DNA of 64,000 bases, from NCBI GenBank assembly GCA_003215795.1, contig QCJV01000002.1, positions 57,945-121,944 on the forward strand, written 5' to 3'. How positions within the stretch are numbered: position 1 is the first letter of the stretch; each line of letters starts with the position of its first letter. This DNA is from Prochlorococcus sp. AG-409-F19 (GTDB lineage Bacteria > Cyanobacteriota > Cyanobacteriia > PCC-6307 > Cyanobiaceae). Below, in pieces: positions 7,347 to 17,839 of the stretch. The notes under the pieces are model-generated. The model searched no databases and was not told the DNA's origin. It was given only the letters and a program-made list of their open reading frames with translations. Both the position numbers and the translations under genes were made by a program.

Positions 7347-9037
7347 TAATTCCAAGCTCAATAATCAAATTCGTACGTCAATATTTTCGTGCTATAAGAA
7401 TTTGGAAATCTGTAATAACATTATTATTTCTCTTGTGGCTCGACTCACAGAAATGGACTTATATAGGTGGCTTCTCTTATGAAAAAGAAAATATAAGACA
7501 ACAAATTAGGGCAAAGTGGCTTACAAAAGAATTGCTAAAACTAGGCTCGGCCTTCATAAAGCTTGGACAACTAATTTCAGCCAGGCCAGATGTATTAGCA
7601 AAAAGTTGGATAATAGAACTAGCAGGTTTACAAGATAGAGTCCCAGCATTTGGCTTTGGGACAGTTCAAGAAATTTTAGAAAAAGAGCTTGGAGAGAGAT
7701 GCAAAGAGATTGTCGATCTTGATGACAAGCCTATTGCAGCCGCCTCAATCGCACAGGTTCATAGAGCATGCCTAAGTAGCGGAAGAAAAGTCGTTTTAAA
7801 AATTCAGCGTCCAGGCTTAGAAACATTCTTCAAAGTAGATCTAGAGATAATGCAACAAGTCGCTTCGGTACTCCAAAAAAAGAAATCTTTGAGCAAAGGG
7901 CGTGACTGGGTTGCAATGGCTAGAGAATGCAAAAGGGTGTTATTAAAAGAACTTGATTTTCAAGTAGAAGCTCAATATGCCGCAAGATTTCGTCAGCAAT
8001 TCCTTGATGAACCAAACATCAAAGTGCCTGGGGTCATCTGGGAACTAAGCACAAAAAAAATTCTTTGCTTGGATTATGTACCAGGTATCAAAATAAATGA
8101 TAAAGCAGAAATTATTAAGAACGGGATAAATCCTTCTTCAATTGCAGAATTGGGGGCATCTAGCTATTTAAAACAACTCATTGAATTTGGTTTCTTTCAT
8201 GCAGACCCTCATCCTGGGAATCTAGCGGTTTCTGCAGATGGTTCCCTTATTTTTTACGACTTTGGAATGATGGGAACGATTTCCGATCGTTTAAAAAATG
8301 AACTTGGAAGTATGGTTAAGGCAGCTGCCCTTGGTGATGCAACTCAGCTTGTGAAAAAGCTACAAGAAGCGGGATTGCTTGCAAAAGGAATCGATTTAGG
8401 TCCGGTGAGAAGATTAGTCAGGATAATGTTAAAAGAAAGACTTACGCCGCCCTTTGACACAGATACAATAGAAAAATTATCTGTAGATCTCTATGAGTTA
8501 GTTTATGGTCAACCATTTAGGCTTCCTGTTGAGCTGATTTTTGTGATGAGAGCTCTATCTACTTTTGAAGGTGTAGGTAGAAGTCTTGATTCAAGCTTTA
8601 ATCTAATCGCAATAACAAAGCCATATCTAATTCCACTAATGACATCTAGTAATTCTAATCCAAATGATTTGATCAACGAAATAGGTCGTCAATTTGGTGA
8701 GCTAGGAAGCAAAGCAGTAGGGCTCCCAAAGCGTCTTGATGAAAACTTAGAACGACTAGAGCAAGGGGATCTCCAACTACAAATCAGACTTGGAGAATCT
8801 GACAGGCAACTGCGCCGAATGATCAATGCTCAACAATCAATGGGGCAATCAATACTATTGGGTTGCCTTGGCATTTCAGCAGCTCTTCTAGCCTCGGGCA
8901 ACAAAGCAATTTTCTCTTTATTGCCAATAGGCATAGCTTTCCCTATTTCTCTAAAATGGCTAAAATTGCAAATGAAGATCAGAAGAGACGAAAAACTTGA
9001 GCAACTACAAAGAAAAAATGAATCAAAAAATAATTAA
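7343..9037 (+). CDS. ABC1/UbiB (AarF) family atypical protein kinase
   Basis: A 564-residue member of the ABC1/ADCK/UbiB family, linked in bacteria and plastids to prenylquinone and lipid metabolism. Diagnostic motifs are present: the KxGQ motif in FIKLGQLISARPDVL, the A-rich loop AAASIAQVHRA, the catalytic segment FFHADPHPGNLAV and metal-binding YDFGMMG. A hydrophobic segment near the C-terminus (SILLGCLGISAALLASG and following) probably anchors it in a membrane. The start is a TTG at 7343 overlapping the previous stop. An alternative start would cost the basic amphipathic N-terminus. It converges on enolase with 19 bp between the stops. Confidence 0.92.
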   Translation: MIIPSSIIKFVRQYFRAIRIWKSVITLLFLLWLDSQKWTYIGGFSYEKENIRQQIRAKWLTKELLKLGSAFIKLGQLISARPDVLAKSWIIELAGLQDRVPAFGFGTVQEILEKELGERCKEIVDLDDKPIAAASIAQVHRACLSSGRKVVLKIQRPGLETFFKVDLEIMQQVASVLQKKKSLSKGRDWVAMARECKRVLLKELDFQVEAQYAARFRQQFLDEPNIKVPGVIWELSTKKILCLDYVPGIKINDKAEIIKNGINPSSIAELGASSYLKQLIEFGFFHADPHPGNLAVSADGSLIFYDFGMMGTISDRLKNELGSMVKAAALGDATQLVKKLQEAGLLAKGIDLGPVRRLVRIMLKERLTPPFDTDTIEKLSVDLYELVYGQPFRLPVELIFVMRALSTFEGVGRSLDSSFNLIAITKPYLIPLMTSSNSNPNDLINEIGRQFGELGSKAVGLPKRLDENLERLEQGDLQLQIRLGESDRQLRRMINAQQSMGQSILLGCLGISAALLASGNKAIFSLLPIGIAFPISLKWLKLQMKIRRDEKLEQLQRKNESKNN

Positions 9038-9056
9038 AGAGCAAGATTGAAACAAG

Positions 9057-10373
<1,317 letters not shown>

Positions 10374-10511
10374 TTATTAGATCTTATGAGCTCTAGGGCC
10401 CATTTACTTAGACTTTTTTAGGGTTTTGGCATTTGCTTGGCTTTTTCAAAAATGAAAACTACAGGCAAAATGGAGATAACTTCAAACTAAAAACTAAAGA
10501 CTTCCTGAAAC

Positions 10512-10913
10512 ATGCGAATACTTCACACCATGCTTCGTGTTACTGATTTAGAAAAATCAATTTGGTTTTACTGCGAAATATTAGGCATGAGACTCTTAAG
10601 ACAAAAAGATTACCCTTCAGGCCGTTTTACACTTGCATTTCTTGGTTATGGAACAGAAGAGGACTCTGCTGTTCTTGAGTTAACTTATAATTGGGATACT
10701 CAGAATTATGATATAGGAAATGGTTTTGGTCATATTGCTCTAGGTGTTCAAAATATTTATAAAACCTGTTCATCAATTGAAAAAAATGGCTACAAAATTC
10801 ATCGAAAACCAGGACCAATGAAACATGGTAAAACAATTATTGCGTTCATTGAAGACCCAGATTCCTACAAGATTGAATTAATAGATCTTGAATCTAAAGA
10901 GAGAAATAGGTAA
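10512..10913 (+). CDS. gloA: Lactoylglutathione lyase (glyoxalase I)
   Basis: A 133-residue glyoxalase I that would convert the methylglyoxal-glutathione hemithioacetal to S-lactoylglutathione. It shows the two-repeat VOC fold: MRILHTMLRVTDLEKSIWFYCEILGMRLLR, then GFGHIALGVQNIYKTCSSIEKNGYKI, ending EDPDSYKIELIDL. Metal ligands are His5, Glu in AVLELTYNW, His in GHIAL and Glu in KIELI. The glutathione needed is made by gshB further along the window. The stop is 5 bp from the start of the downstream Clp ATPase gene, so the two are probably cotranscribed. Confidence 0.95.
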   Translation: MRILHTMLRVTDLEKSIWFYCEILGMRLLRQKDYPSGRFTLAFLGYGTEEDSAVLELTYNWDTQNYDIGNGFGHIALGVQNIYKTCSSIEKNGYKIHRKPGPMKHGKTIIAFIEDPDSYKIELIDLESKERNR

Positions 10914-10918
10914 CTCAA

Positions 10919-13687
10919 ATGCCATATCAAACATCCCAATCACTATCAATGTCCCATAGTCTAACTTCTACTCCTGATCGTTTTAGTGATGATGCTTGGA
11001 ATCTCTTACTCAAAGGTGAACAAGAAGCACGTAGATGGAAACATGAATATTTTGATGTAGAGCATCTTCTTCAAGTTCTATTTAATGATGAAAAGTATCT
11101 AGATCTAGTTGAAGCACTTCCAGTCAATGGTTTAGAGCTGCTAGACAAATTGGAAGAGTTTCTTGCAAATATTCAACCTTGTAACTCATTAGAATTATTT
11201 ATTGGTGAAGATCTAGAGATACTTCTTGATAGGGCAGATACATTTCGTGGAGGTTGGGGTTCAAGGTTTATTGAAATATCACACATACTTTTTGCAATTG
11301 CTAGAGACAAACGAATTGGTTCTGAACTTTTTAACGAACTTGGTTTGACAAGTGAGATTTTAGAAGGAGAGTTAAAAAGTCTTCCAAAACCAATTATCCA
11401 GAGAGCATCAAAAGAACCTATATTTAAATCTGAGAAAAGATCAGGAATAGCAAATAATAATGAAGTTGAGCAAAATGAAATTAGTAAAATTACTATAGAT
11501 ACGAGAAAGGTAAAAGAAAACAATCAGCTGCAATTAGAACAAGAATCTAATGCACTAGAATTATATGGGAAAGATCTTACTCTTGCCGCAGAGAAAGGTG
11601 AGCTTGACCCAGTAATTGGGAGAGACGAGGAAATTCAACTTACCATAAAAGTGTTATCTAGAAGGGGTAAAAATAACCCCGTCCTAATTGGCTCATCTGG
11701 TGTAGGGAAAACAGCAATCGCTGAATTATTAGCTCAAAGGATTATTAAAGGTGATGTTCCTGACTCTATAAAGGGTTTAAAGTTAATTTTAATAGATGTA
11801 GGAGCCTTAATAGCTGGGACAAAATTCCGTGGACAGTTTGAAGAACGCTTTAGATCAGTTCTAAAAGAAGCAAGCAATCCTACTGCAGGAATTGTTTTAT
11901 TTATTGACGATTTGCATACAATTATAAGCAGTGAAAGATCAAGTACTGATGCTGGAAGTTTGTTAAAGCCTGTCCTCGCAAATGGAGATATCAGGTGTAT
12001 TGGAGCCACAACACCTGAAAGCTTTAGAAAAACCATCGAAAAAGATCAAGCTCTGAATAGAAGATTTCAACAGGTTCATATTAAAGAGCCATCTCTTGAA
12101 TTAAGCATCGAGATACTAAGAGGAATTAAAGAGCGTTATGAAAAACATCATGAAGTAAGTATTGCTGATGAAGCTTTAATTACAGCAACTCGTTTGTCTG
12201 ACAGATACATTAGTGATCGATGTCTCCCGGATAAAGCAATTGATCTTATCGATGAAGCTGCAGCTCAAATCAGAATGGAATCAACAAGTAAACCTAAAAT
12301 GATTCAAGAAACAGAGTTAAGTCTTAAAAAGATAGAGTCTATTTTATTAAATGATGAGAGCGGAATAACAGATCAAGATAAAGAAGAGTATCAGAATAAA
12401 AAATACATTCTAGAAAATAAACTGAATGATCTAATGGTGATATGGAATGATGAAAAAGATATCTTAGATGAACTAAAAGAACTTTCTTACCAAGAAAAGG
12501 ATATCGAGCAATCTATTGCTGAAGCTGAGTTAAATGGCCAACTAGAAGAAGCTGCAAGGCTTCAATATGATGAACTGCACCATCTACAGAAAAAAATATA
12601 TGTAATCTCCAATGAAAGGGAGACCTTAAAACGTGATAGTAAATCAATAATTAAAGAGCAAGTGGAATCAGAAGATATTGCAGAGATTGTTGCTCGATGG
12701 ACTGGTATACCAGTAAATAAAGTGCTTGCTGAAGAAAGACAAAAACTATTAAATCTCGAGAAAGACCTATCCAACAAAGTTATCGGTCAAAAAGAAGCTG
12801 TAAAAGCTGTTGCTGCCGCAATCAGAAGGGCCCGTGCTGGAATGAAAGATAGTCGAAGACCTATCGGGTCTTTTCTATTTCTTGGACCAACAGGGGTTGG
12901 CAAAACAGAACTTGCTAAAACACTTGCTTCGTCTTTATTTGATGAATCAGAAGCTTTGGTAAGACTTGATATGAGTGAATTCATGGAAAGAAATGCAGTA
13001 GCTCGGCTGATTGGCGCTCCTCCTGGATATGTTGGATATGAGCAAGGAGGACAACTCACCGAAGAAATTCGTAGCAGACCATATGCAGTCTTATTACTGG
13101 ATGAAATAGAAAAAGCTCATCCTGATGTATTCAATATTCTTTTACAAGTTTTAGACGATGGTCGTTTAACCGATTCGCAAGGCAGAACTATAGATTTTCG
13201 GCACACTGTAGTTGTCATGACAAGCAATCTTGCAAGTAGAGAAATTCTGGAAAACGCAAGATCATCTCAGAATCAAACTGACGATCCCATTTCACTGAAA
13301 GGAAAATTGGACAAGAGTATTAATGATGCCCTAAGCAAAAATTTTCGTCCTGAATTCTTAAATCGAGTTGATGAAGTTATTCGTTTTAATCCGCTCACGC
13401 AAAATAATCTTCAAAAAATAATCAAGCTCCAATTAAACGAATTAACAGATTTATTAGGAGAACAAAACTTAGAGCTTCGCGTAGACGAGTCAACTATTGA
13501 AAGTCTTTCAGTAGAAGCCTATGAGCCTGAATATGGTGCTAGGCCTTTAAGGCGTATTCTTAGAAGGCGTATAGAGAACCCCTTGGCAACTAAATTATTA
13601 GAAAACGAATTTTTAGGTGCAAAGGCAGTAAGAGTTACCACTTCTAAAGAGAGTCCAAATTCATTAGAGTTTTGTGCAGAAAACTAA
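10919..13687 (+). CDS. clpB2: ClpB-type AAA+ disaggregase (second cyanobacterial ClpB, ClpB2-like)
   Basis: A 922-residue Hsp100 protein. The N-terminal Clp repeat domain (about residues 20-150) is followed by AAA-1 with Walker A GSSGVGKT near 258, a long charged helical middle domain (about 450-600, with DELKELSYQEKDIEQSIAEAELNGQ), and AAA-2 with GPTGVGKT near 656 and Walker B AVLLLDEIEKAH. The long M-domain and the absence of an IGF/IGL ClpP-docking loop before NFRPEFLNRVDE mark it as ClpB rather than ClpC. The segment between N-domain and AAA-1 is unusual and charged. ClpB2 is my subtype guess. The second ATG at 10949 (MSHSLTSTPDRF) may be the true start. Confidence 0.85.
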   Translation: MPYQTSQSLSMSHSLTSTPDRFSDDAWNLLLKGEQEARRWKHEYFDVEHLLQVLFNDEKYLDLVEALPVNGLELLDKLEEFLANIQPCNSLELFIGEDLEILLDRADTFRGGWGSRFIEISHILFAIARDKRIGSELFNELGLTSEILEGELKSLPKPIIQRASKEPIFKSEKRSGIANNNEVEQNEISKITIDTRKVKENNQLQLEQESNALELYGKDLTLAAEKGELDPVIGRDEEIQLTIKVLSRRGKNNPVLIGSSGVGKTAIAELLAQRIIKGDVPDSIKGLKLILIDVGALIAGTKFRGQFEERFRSVLKEASNPTAGIVLFIDDLHTIISSERSSTDAGSLLKPVLANGDIRCIGATTPESFRKTIEKDQALNRRFQQVHIKEPSLELSIEILRGIKERYEKHHEVSIADEALITATRLSDRYISDRCLPDKAIDLIDEAAAQIRMESTSKPKMIQETELSLKKIESILLNDESGITDQDKEEYQNKKYILENKLNDLMVIWNDEKDILDELKELSYQEKDIEQSIAEAELNGQLEEAARLQYDELHHLQKKIYVISNERETLKRDSKSIIKEQVESEDIAEIVARWTGIPVNKVLAEERQKLLNLEKDLSNKVIGQKEAVKAVAAAIRRARAGMKDSRRPIGSFLFLGPTGVGKTELAKTLASSLFDESEALVRLDMSEFMERNAVARLIGAPPGYVGYEQGGQLTEEIRSRPYAVLLLDEIEKAHPDVFNILLQVLDDGRLTDSQGRTIDFRHTVVVMTSNLASREILENARSSQNQTDDPISLKGKLDKSINDALSKNFRPEFLNRVDEVIRFNPLTQNNLQKIIKLQLNELTDLLGEQNLELRVDESTIESLSVEAYEPEYGARPLRRILRRRIENPLATKLLENEFLGAKAVRVTTSKESPNSLEFCAEN

Positions 13688-13768
13688 CAATTTGCTTATC
13701 TCCTAACCTATTATTTATAAACAGCCATTGCACTTGCCAAGGCATCATTAATTTCAGGCTGATATTTT

Positions 13769-14011
13769 GTGACAAGTTCAACTCCTCAAGAACCCACCAA
13801 TTCACTCTCTCCACCAGAGAAAAAGAAACCCTCTCCTAACAAGAGCTTCCTAGGCTCAACTTTTGATGAGTTGAAACTAGTTATTTGGCCAAGTCGTCAA
13901 CAACTCTTTAGCGAGTCGGTAGCAGTGATATTAATGGTTACACTATCAGCAGCATTAATAGCGTCAGTCAGCCGTTTTTTTGGCTGGGGGGCATCACAAA
14001 TCTTCAGTTGA
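13769..14011 (+). CDS. secE: Preprotein translocase subunit SecE
   Basis: An 80-residue SecE with a GTG start. A Pro/Ser-rich N-terminus leads to the conserved cytoplasmic helix FDELKLVIWPSRQQL (the WPS/T motif is diagnostic) and one membrane helix, AVILMVTLSAALIASVSRFF. It forms the SecYEG channel. Its place directly before nusG and the L11-L1-L10-L12 genes is the classic bacterial order. Confidence 0.95.
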   Translation: MTSSTPQEPTNSLSPPEKKKPSPNKSFLGSTFDELKLVIWPSRQQLFSESVAVILMVTLSAALIASVSRFFGWGASQIFS

Positions 14012-14065
14012 ATCAAGAAAGTTCAACATCTTTTCTTACAACTCACTTAAATTCTCATCACAAAC

Positions 14066-14728
14066 GTGTCAGAAATTGATCCCATACTCCAAGAATCTAC
14101 TCAAGTAATGGATACAACTTCTCCCTCCTCTAATACAGAGGACAGCGGTTCTCTTGGGAAAACAACTATTGCTCGCTGGTATGCAATTCAAGTTGCTTCC
14201 AGTTGCGAAAAAAAAGTGAAAGCCACTCTTGAACAAAGAGCTGTCACATTAGGTGTCAGCACTAGGATCCTAGAGATAGAAATCCCTCAAACGCCTGCTG
14301 TAAAAGTAAAAAAAGATGGAAGTAGGCAATCTACCGAAGAGAAAGTCTTTCCTGGATACGTACTTGTGCGAATGGTTCTTGATGAAGACACAATGATGGC
14401 TGTGCGAAGTACACCAAATGTCATCAATTTTGTTGGAGCTGAAGACCGTAGAGCAACTGGTAGAGGGAGAGGTCATATAAAGCCAAGACCCTTAAGCAGG
14501 CAAGAAGTAAATAGGATATTTAAACGGGCAGCAGAAAAGAAAACAGTTGTAAAGCTCGATTTAGCAGAAGGAGATCAGATTATTGTCACAGCAGGACCAT
14601 TTAAAGATTTCCAAGGAGAAGTAATAGAGGTTTCTGGGGAGCGAAACAAGTTGAAAGCTCTTCTTTCCATTTTTGGAAGAGAAACTCCAGTAGAGCTGGA
14701 ATTCTCTCAAATTAGTAAGCAAAACTAG
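14066..14728 (+). CDS. nusG: Transcription termination/antitermination factor NusG
   Basis: A 220-residue NusG. The NGN domain starts at ARWYAIQVASSCEKKVKATLEQRA and includes KVFPGYVLVRMVLDEDTMMAVRSTPNVINFVG. The C-terminal KOW domain begins around LAEGDQIIVTAGPFKDFQGEV. It has a GTG start and about 30 extra N-terminal residues rich in Ser and Thr, common in cyanobacteria. NusG binds RNA polymerase and couples it to ribosomes or Rho. It lies 54 bp after secE and 120 bp before rplK. Confidence 0.97.
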   Translation: MSEIDPILQESTQVMDTTSPSSNTEDSGSLGKTTIARWYAIQVASSCEKKVKATLEQRAVTLGVSTRILEIEIPQTPAVKVKKDGSRQSTEEKVFPGYVLVRMVLDEDTMMAVRSTPNVINFVGAEDRRATGRGRGHIKPRPLSRQEVNRIFKRAAEKKTVVKLDLAEGDQIIVTAGPFKDFQGEVIEVSGERNKLKALLSIFGRETPVELEFSQISKQN

Positions 14729-14848
14729 CTTATTAATTGCTCATTAATTAATTTAGTGTGCATACAAATGAAGTAGGTTTGCCATAACCTTTTCAAAATT
14801 TTCCTTTTTACAAGGTAACCCGTAATTAATCATTTCCTCAATTAAAAG

Positions 14849-15274
14849 ATGGCAAAGAAAGTTGTAGCCGTGATCAAATTGGCCCTTCAGGCCGGTAAAG
14901 CAAATCCTGCGCCTCCAGTTGGGCCTGCTCTTGGTCAACATGGAGTCAACATTATGGCTTTTTGCAAGGAATACAATGCCAGAACCCAAGAAAAAGCAGG
15001 CTTGGTGATCCCTGTTGAAATTTCTGTTTTTGAAGACAGAAGTTTCACATTTATAACTAAAACTCCTCCAGCCTCAGTACTAATTACAAAAGCGGCAGGA
15101 ATTGCTAAAGGTTCTGGAGATTCAGCAAAAGGTCAAGCAGGTAAAATTAATCGTGCCCAACTAGAAGAAATTGCAAAAACCAAATTGCCCGATCTAAACT
15201 GTAATAATATTGAATCAGCGATGAAGGTAATTGAAGGAACTGCCCGCAATATGGGTGTTTCTGTAAGCGATTAA
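14849..15274 (+). CDS. rplK: 50S ribosomal protein L11
   Basis: The 141-residue L11 protein has the expected length. The N-terminal [44 protein letters not shown] is nearly invariant among bacteria. The C-terminal rRNA-binding domain includes [14 protein letters not shown] and [12 protein letters not shown]. It belongs to the GTPase-associated centre of the large subunit. The 120 bp gap upstream probably carries its own promoter or leader. Confidence 0.98.
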   Translation: MAKKVVAVIKLALQAGKANPAPPVGPALGQHGVNIMAFCKEYNARTQEKAGLVIPVEISVFEDRSFTFITKTPPASVLITKAAGIAKGSGDSAKGQAGKINRAQLEEIAKTKLPDLNCNNIESAMKVIEGTARNMGVSVSD

Positions 15275-15321
15275 TTCTCTTATCAATTATCTTATTAAGA
15301 AAATTTTTCCACCATTAATTA

Positions 15322-15350
15322 GGGGGAGACAAACCTGTCGCTCGAACCCC
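15322..15350 (+). promoter_or_regulatory. Candidate L1-binding leader hairpin before rplA
   Basis: Ten bases before the L1 start codon the sequence folds as GGGG, GA, GACA, loop AACC, TGTC, asymmetric GCTCGAA, CCCC. Two short stems separated by an asymmetric internal loop resemble the 23S rRNA mimic through which L1 represses its own mRNA in other bacteria. The resemblance is judged by eye and the GGGGGAGA could partly act as a ribosome binding site. Confidence 0.35.
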
Positions 15351-15359
15351 AGAAATCTC

Positions 15360-16064
15360 ATGACAAAAACTTCAAAAAGAATGGCCGCCCTATCCTCCAA
15401 AGTCGAGGAAAGGCCATATCTCCCGTTAGAAGCAATCCAACTAGTTAAAGCAAATGCTACTGCGAAGTTCGATGAAACAATCGAAGCTCACATTCGCTTA
15501 GGTATTGATCCCAAATATACAGACCAACAATTAAGAACAACAGTTGCACTGCCAAAAGGGACTGGTCAAAAAGTACGAATTGCTGTTATAGCAAAAGGAG
15601 AAAAGGTTGCTGAAGCCAGTAAAGCAGGGGCAGACCTTGCCGGAGAAGAAGATTTAATCGAAACAATAAATAAAGGAGAAATGGATTTTGATCTGCTCAT
15701 ATCAACCCCCGATATGATGCCAAAAGTTGCAAAGCTAGGAAGAGTACTTGGTCCTAGAGGCCTAATGCCAAACCCTAAAGCAGGCACCGTAACTACAGAT
15801 CTAAATGGAGCTATACAAGAGTTCAAAGCTGGAAAACTTGAATTCAGAGCTGATCGAGCGGGGATTGTTCATGTTCGTTTTGGAAAAGCAAGTTTTTCTG
15901 CAGACGACCTTTTAGAGAATCTTAAGGTCTTATATGAGACTATTGATAAAAACAAGCCCAGTGGAGCAAAAGGTCGTTACTGGAGAAGCTTTTATATAAC
16001 TTCAACAATGGGAGCTTCTATAGAAGTAGATTTTGCTTCTTTGCAAGACAATAAAGAAGATTAG
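15360..16064 (+). CDS. rplA: 50S ribosomal protein L1
   Basis: A 234-residue L1 protein. Typical segments are [62 protein letters not shown] and [20 protein letters not shown]1 forms the mobile stalk near the E site and often represses its own operon. It follows rplK by 85 bp, within which a hairpin resembling an L1 target is seen. The ATG at 15360 gives the usual cyanobacterial N-terminus. Confidence 0.98.
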   Translation: MTKTSKRMAALSSKVEERPYLPLEAIQLVKANATAKFDETIEAHIRLGIDPKYTDQQLRTTVALPKGTGQKVRIAVIAKGEKVAEASKAGADLAGEEDLIETINKGEMDFDLLISTPDMMPKVAKLGRVLGPRGLMPNPKAGTVTTDLNGAIQEFKAGKLEFRADRAGIVHVRFGKASFSADDLLENLKVLYETIDKNKPSGAKGRYWRSFYITSTMGASIEVDFASLQDNKED

Positions 16065-16095
16065 GGACCTCTTTGTTGTATCGTTAGTCTATTGG

Positions 16096-16275
16096 TTTAT
16101 TCCAAACGGGCATGCGCCCGGCCATAGACAGCAGGTTGCGATTAATCTGAACAATTTTCAGGCTAATTAATTTAAATCCTGCCGAGGTAAACGCAAAGAT
16201 TTTCCAAAAATGGATTGAATCAAGAGCGACCTCGTCTCTTAAGAAACTAGAGATTAAACGGCCGTGTGTCCGGCT
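16096..16275 (+). ncRNA. L10 ribosomal protein leader RNA
   Basis: The 237 bp gap between rplA and rplJ contains the signature of the bacterial L10 leader: AGACAGCAGGTTGCGATTAAT and, downstream, TTAAATCCTGCCGAGGTAAACG. GCAGG and CCTGC pair to form the kink-turn-containing stem bound by the L10-L12 complex. A GGGC/GCCC hairpin precedes it. The element lets L10(L12) repress rplJ-rplL. Exact boundaries are approximate. Short ORFs predicted across it are not genes. Confidence 0.85.
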
Positions 16276-16301
16276 TCTTCCCCCGATTCGATCCAATTCC
16301 T

Positions 16302-16829
16302 ATGGGCCGCACGCTGGAGAGCAAAAAACAAATTGTCGAAGAGATTAAAGGCCTCCTCGATGAAGCCGAAATGGCTTTAGTCCTTGATTTCAAGGGCTTA
16401 TCCATTAAAGAGATGTCTGACTTGCGTGCTCGTTTAGAGCCCAGCAAAGGTATCTGCAAGGTCACTAAAAACACCTTGATGCGTAAAGCTATTGATGGAG
16501 ATGCTTCTTGGAACGGCCTTGAATCTTTATTAACTGGCACCAATGCATTTGTTCTTGTAAAAGGCGATGTAGGAAGTGCTCTTAAGGCAGTCCAATCATT
16601 CCAAAAGGAAACCAACAAATCCGAGACTAAAGGAGGCCTTTTTGAAGGCAAACTTCTTTCTCAGGATGAAATAAAAGCAATTGCTGCTCTACCTTCTAGA
16701 GAAGCACTCATGGCACAGATTGCTGGCGCATTAAATTCAATCACTACAAAAATTGCTGTTGGAATTAATGAGGTTCCCTCCGGTATAGCAAGATCGCTCA
16801 ATCAACATGCTGAAAGTAGCGAAAGCTAA
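16302..16829 (+). CDS. rplJ: 50S ribosomal protein L10
   Basis: A 175-residue L10 that anchors L12 dimers on the stalk. The N-terminus [38 protein letters not shown] and [14 protein letters not shown] are conserved. The C-terminal helix ([29 protein letters not shown]) is the L12-binding part. I choose the ATG at 16302; the track start at 16266 is a GTG that would add twelve residues encoded by the leader. L10 with L12 is expected to bind the leader just upstream. Confidence 0.97.
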   Translation: MGRTLESKKQIVEEIKGLLDEAEMALVLDFKGLSIKEMSDLRARLEPSKGICKVTKNTLMRKAIDGDASWNGLESLLTGTNAFVLVKGDVGSALKAVQSFQKETNKSETKGGLFEGKLLSQDEIKAIAALPSREALMAQIAGALNSITTKIAVGINEVPSGIARSLNQHAESSES

Positions 16830-16884
16830 CTAGCAAAATCTTCGACTAAAACTTTTTCTCCCAAATACTTGTTGTATTCCAATC

Positions 16885-17274
16885 ATGTCTTCAAAAACAG
16901 ACGAGATTTTAGAGTCACTTAAAACTCTTTCTCTGCTAGAAGCCTCTGAGCTTGTAAAACAAATAGAAGAGGCCTTTGGTGTCTCTGCTGCTGCTTCTGC
17001 TGGCGTTGTTATGGCGGCACCAGGAGCTGCCAGTGGTGGTGAAACTGCCGCTGAAGAAAAAACTGAATTTGATGTTGTTCTTGAAAGCTTCGATGCTTCA
17101 GCCAAAATCAAAGTACTTAAAGAAGTAAGAAATGCTACTGGCTTAGGTTTAGGAGATGCAAAAGCAATGGTAGAGGCAGCGCCTAAAACCATAAAAGAAG
17201 GCATTGCTAAAGAGGAAGCTGAAGCCTTAAAAAAAGCTATAGAAGACGTTGGCGGGAAAGTAACTCTTAAGTAA
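16885..17274 (+). CDS. rplL: 50S ribosomal protein L7/L12
   Basis: A 129-residue L12. The N-terminal dimerisation domain ([30 protein letters not shown]) is joined by an Ala/Gly-rich hinge ([23 protein letters not shown]) to the C-terminal factor-binding domain with [39 protein letters not shown]. It forms the multi-copy stalk that recruits translational GTPases. It follows rplJ by 55 bp and is followed by a strong terminator. Confidence 0.98.
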   Translation: MSSKTDEILESLKTLSLLEASELVKQIEEAFGVSAAASAGVVMAAPGAASGGETAAEEKTEFDVVLESFDASAKIKVLKEVRNATGLGLGDAKAMVEAAPKTIKEGIAKEEAEALKKAIEDVGGKVTLK

Positions 17275-17319
17275 TTCTTAGCTATTATTTGAGAATAAGG
17301 CCTATCATCTGTTATCTAT

Positions 17320-17350
17320 CGCCGGTCATATTTGGCCGGCTATTTTTTTC
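17320..17350 (+). terminator. Rho-independent terminator after rplL
   Basis: GCCGG and CCGGC flank a short AT-rich loop (GCCGGTCATATTTGGCCGGC) and are followed by TATTTTTTTC. The GC-rich stem with a run of seven T stands out in this AT-rich genome. It ends the ribosomal protein operon 46 bp after the rplL stop, directly before the rnhA ATG. Confidence 0.85.
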
Positions 17351-17351
17351 A

Positions 17352-17831
17352 ATGGTTAAAGCACATAATCGCGTAATAGCAGCAGCCACCGATGGGGCTT
17401 GTAGCGGAAACCCTGGTCCAGGTGGTTGGGGTGCACTCATACGTTTCGAAAATGGAGCCGTACAAGAATTTGGTGGCTATGAAGCTCAAACAACAAATAA
17501 CCGTATGGAACTTCAAGCTGCCCTAGAGGTTTTCAAACAGTTAAAAATACTTGATAGGCATCCAACACTTTCAATTCGAACAGATAGCAAATATCTTATT
17601 GATGGTTTTAATACTTGGGTACAAGGGTGGAAAAAAAAAGGGTGGAAAACTGCCTCGGGGAAGGCAGTCTTAAACCAAGACTTGTGGAAAGCATTAGACA
17701 ACTCTCGTTTATCTAATGTGACTCTCCAATATGTTAAAGGTCATAGTGGCGATCCTGATAATGAACGCGTAGATGATATAGCAGTAAGCTTTTCAAAAAA
17801 AATTGCAATCAAACTACAATGTGATCATTAG
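17352..17831 (+). CDS. rnhA: Ribonuclease HI
   Basis: A 159-residue RNase HI that cuts the RNA strand of RNA-DNA hybrids. The acidic catalytic residues are visible in [41 protein letters not shown] and [17 protein letters not shown]. The basic-protrusion loop is present as [25 protein letters not shown] start at the ATG at 17352, not the track start at 17289, since the extra 21 codons run through the terminator. The next gene, pyrD, follows after 8 bp. Confidence 0.96.
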   Translation: MVKAHNRVIAAATDGACSGNPGPGGWGALIRFENGAVQEFGGYEAQTTNNRMELQAALEVFKQLKILDRHPTLSIRTDSKYLIDGFNTWVQGWKKKGWKTASGKAVLNQDLWKALDNSRLSNVTLQYVKGHSGDPDNERVDDIAVSFSKKIAIKLQCDH

Positions 17832-17839
17832 AAGCAAGA

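Noticed and set aside
11173-11523. 116-residue minus-strand ORF within clpB2
   Set aside because: Shadow of the charged linker in the real gene; composition is that of an antisense frame.
16084-16296. 70-residue minus-strand ORF before rplJ
   Set aside because: It is the reverse complement of the structured L10 leader RNA and has no protein-like features.
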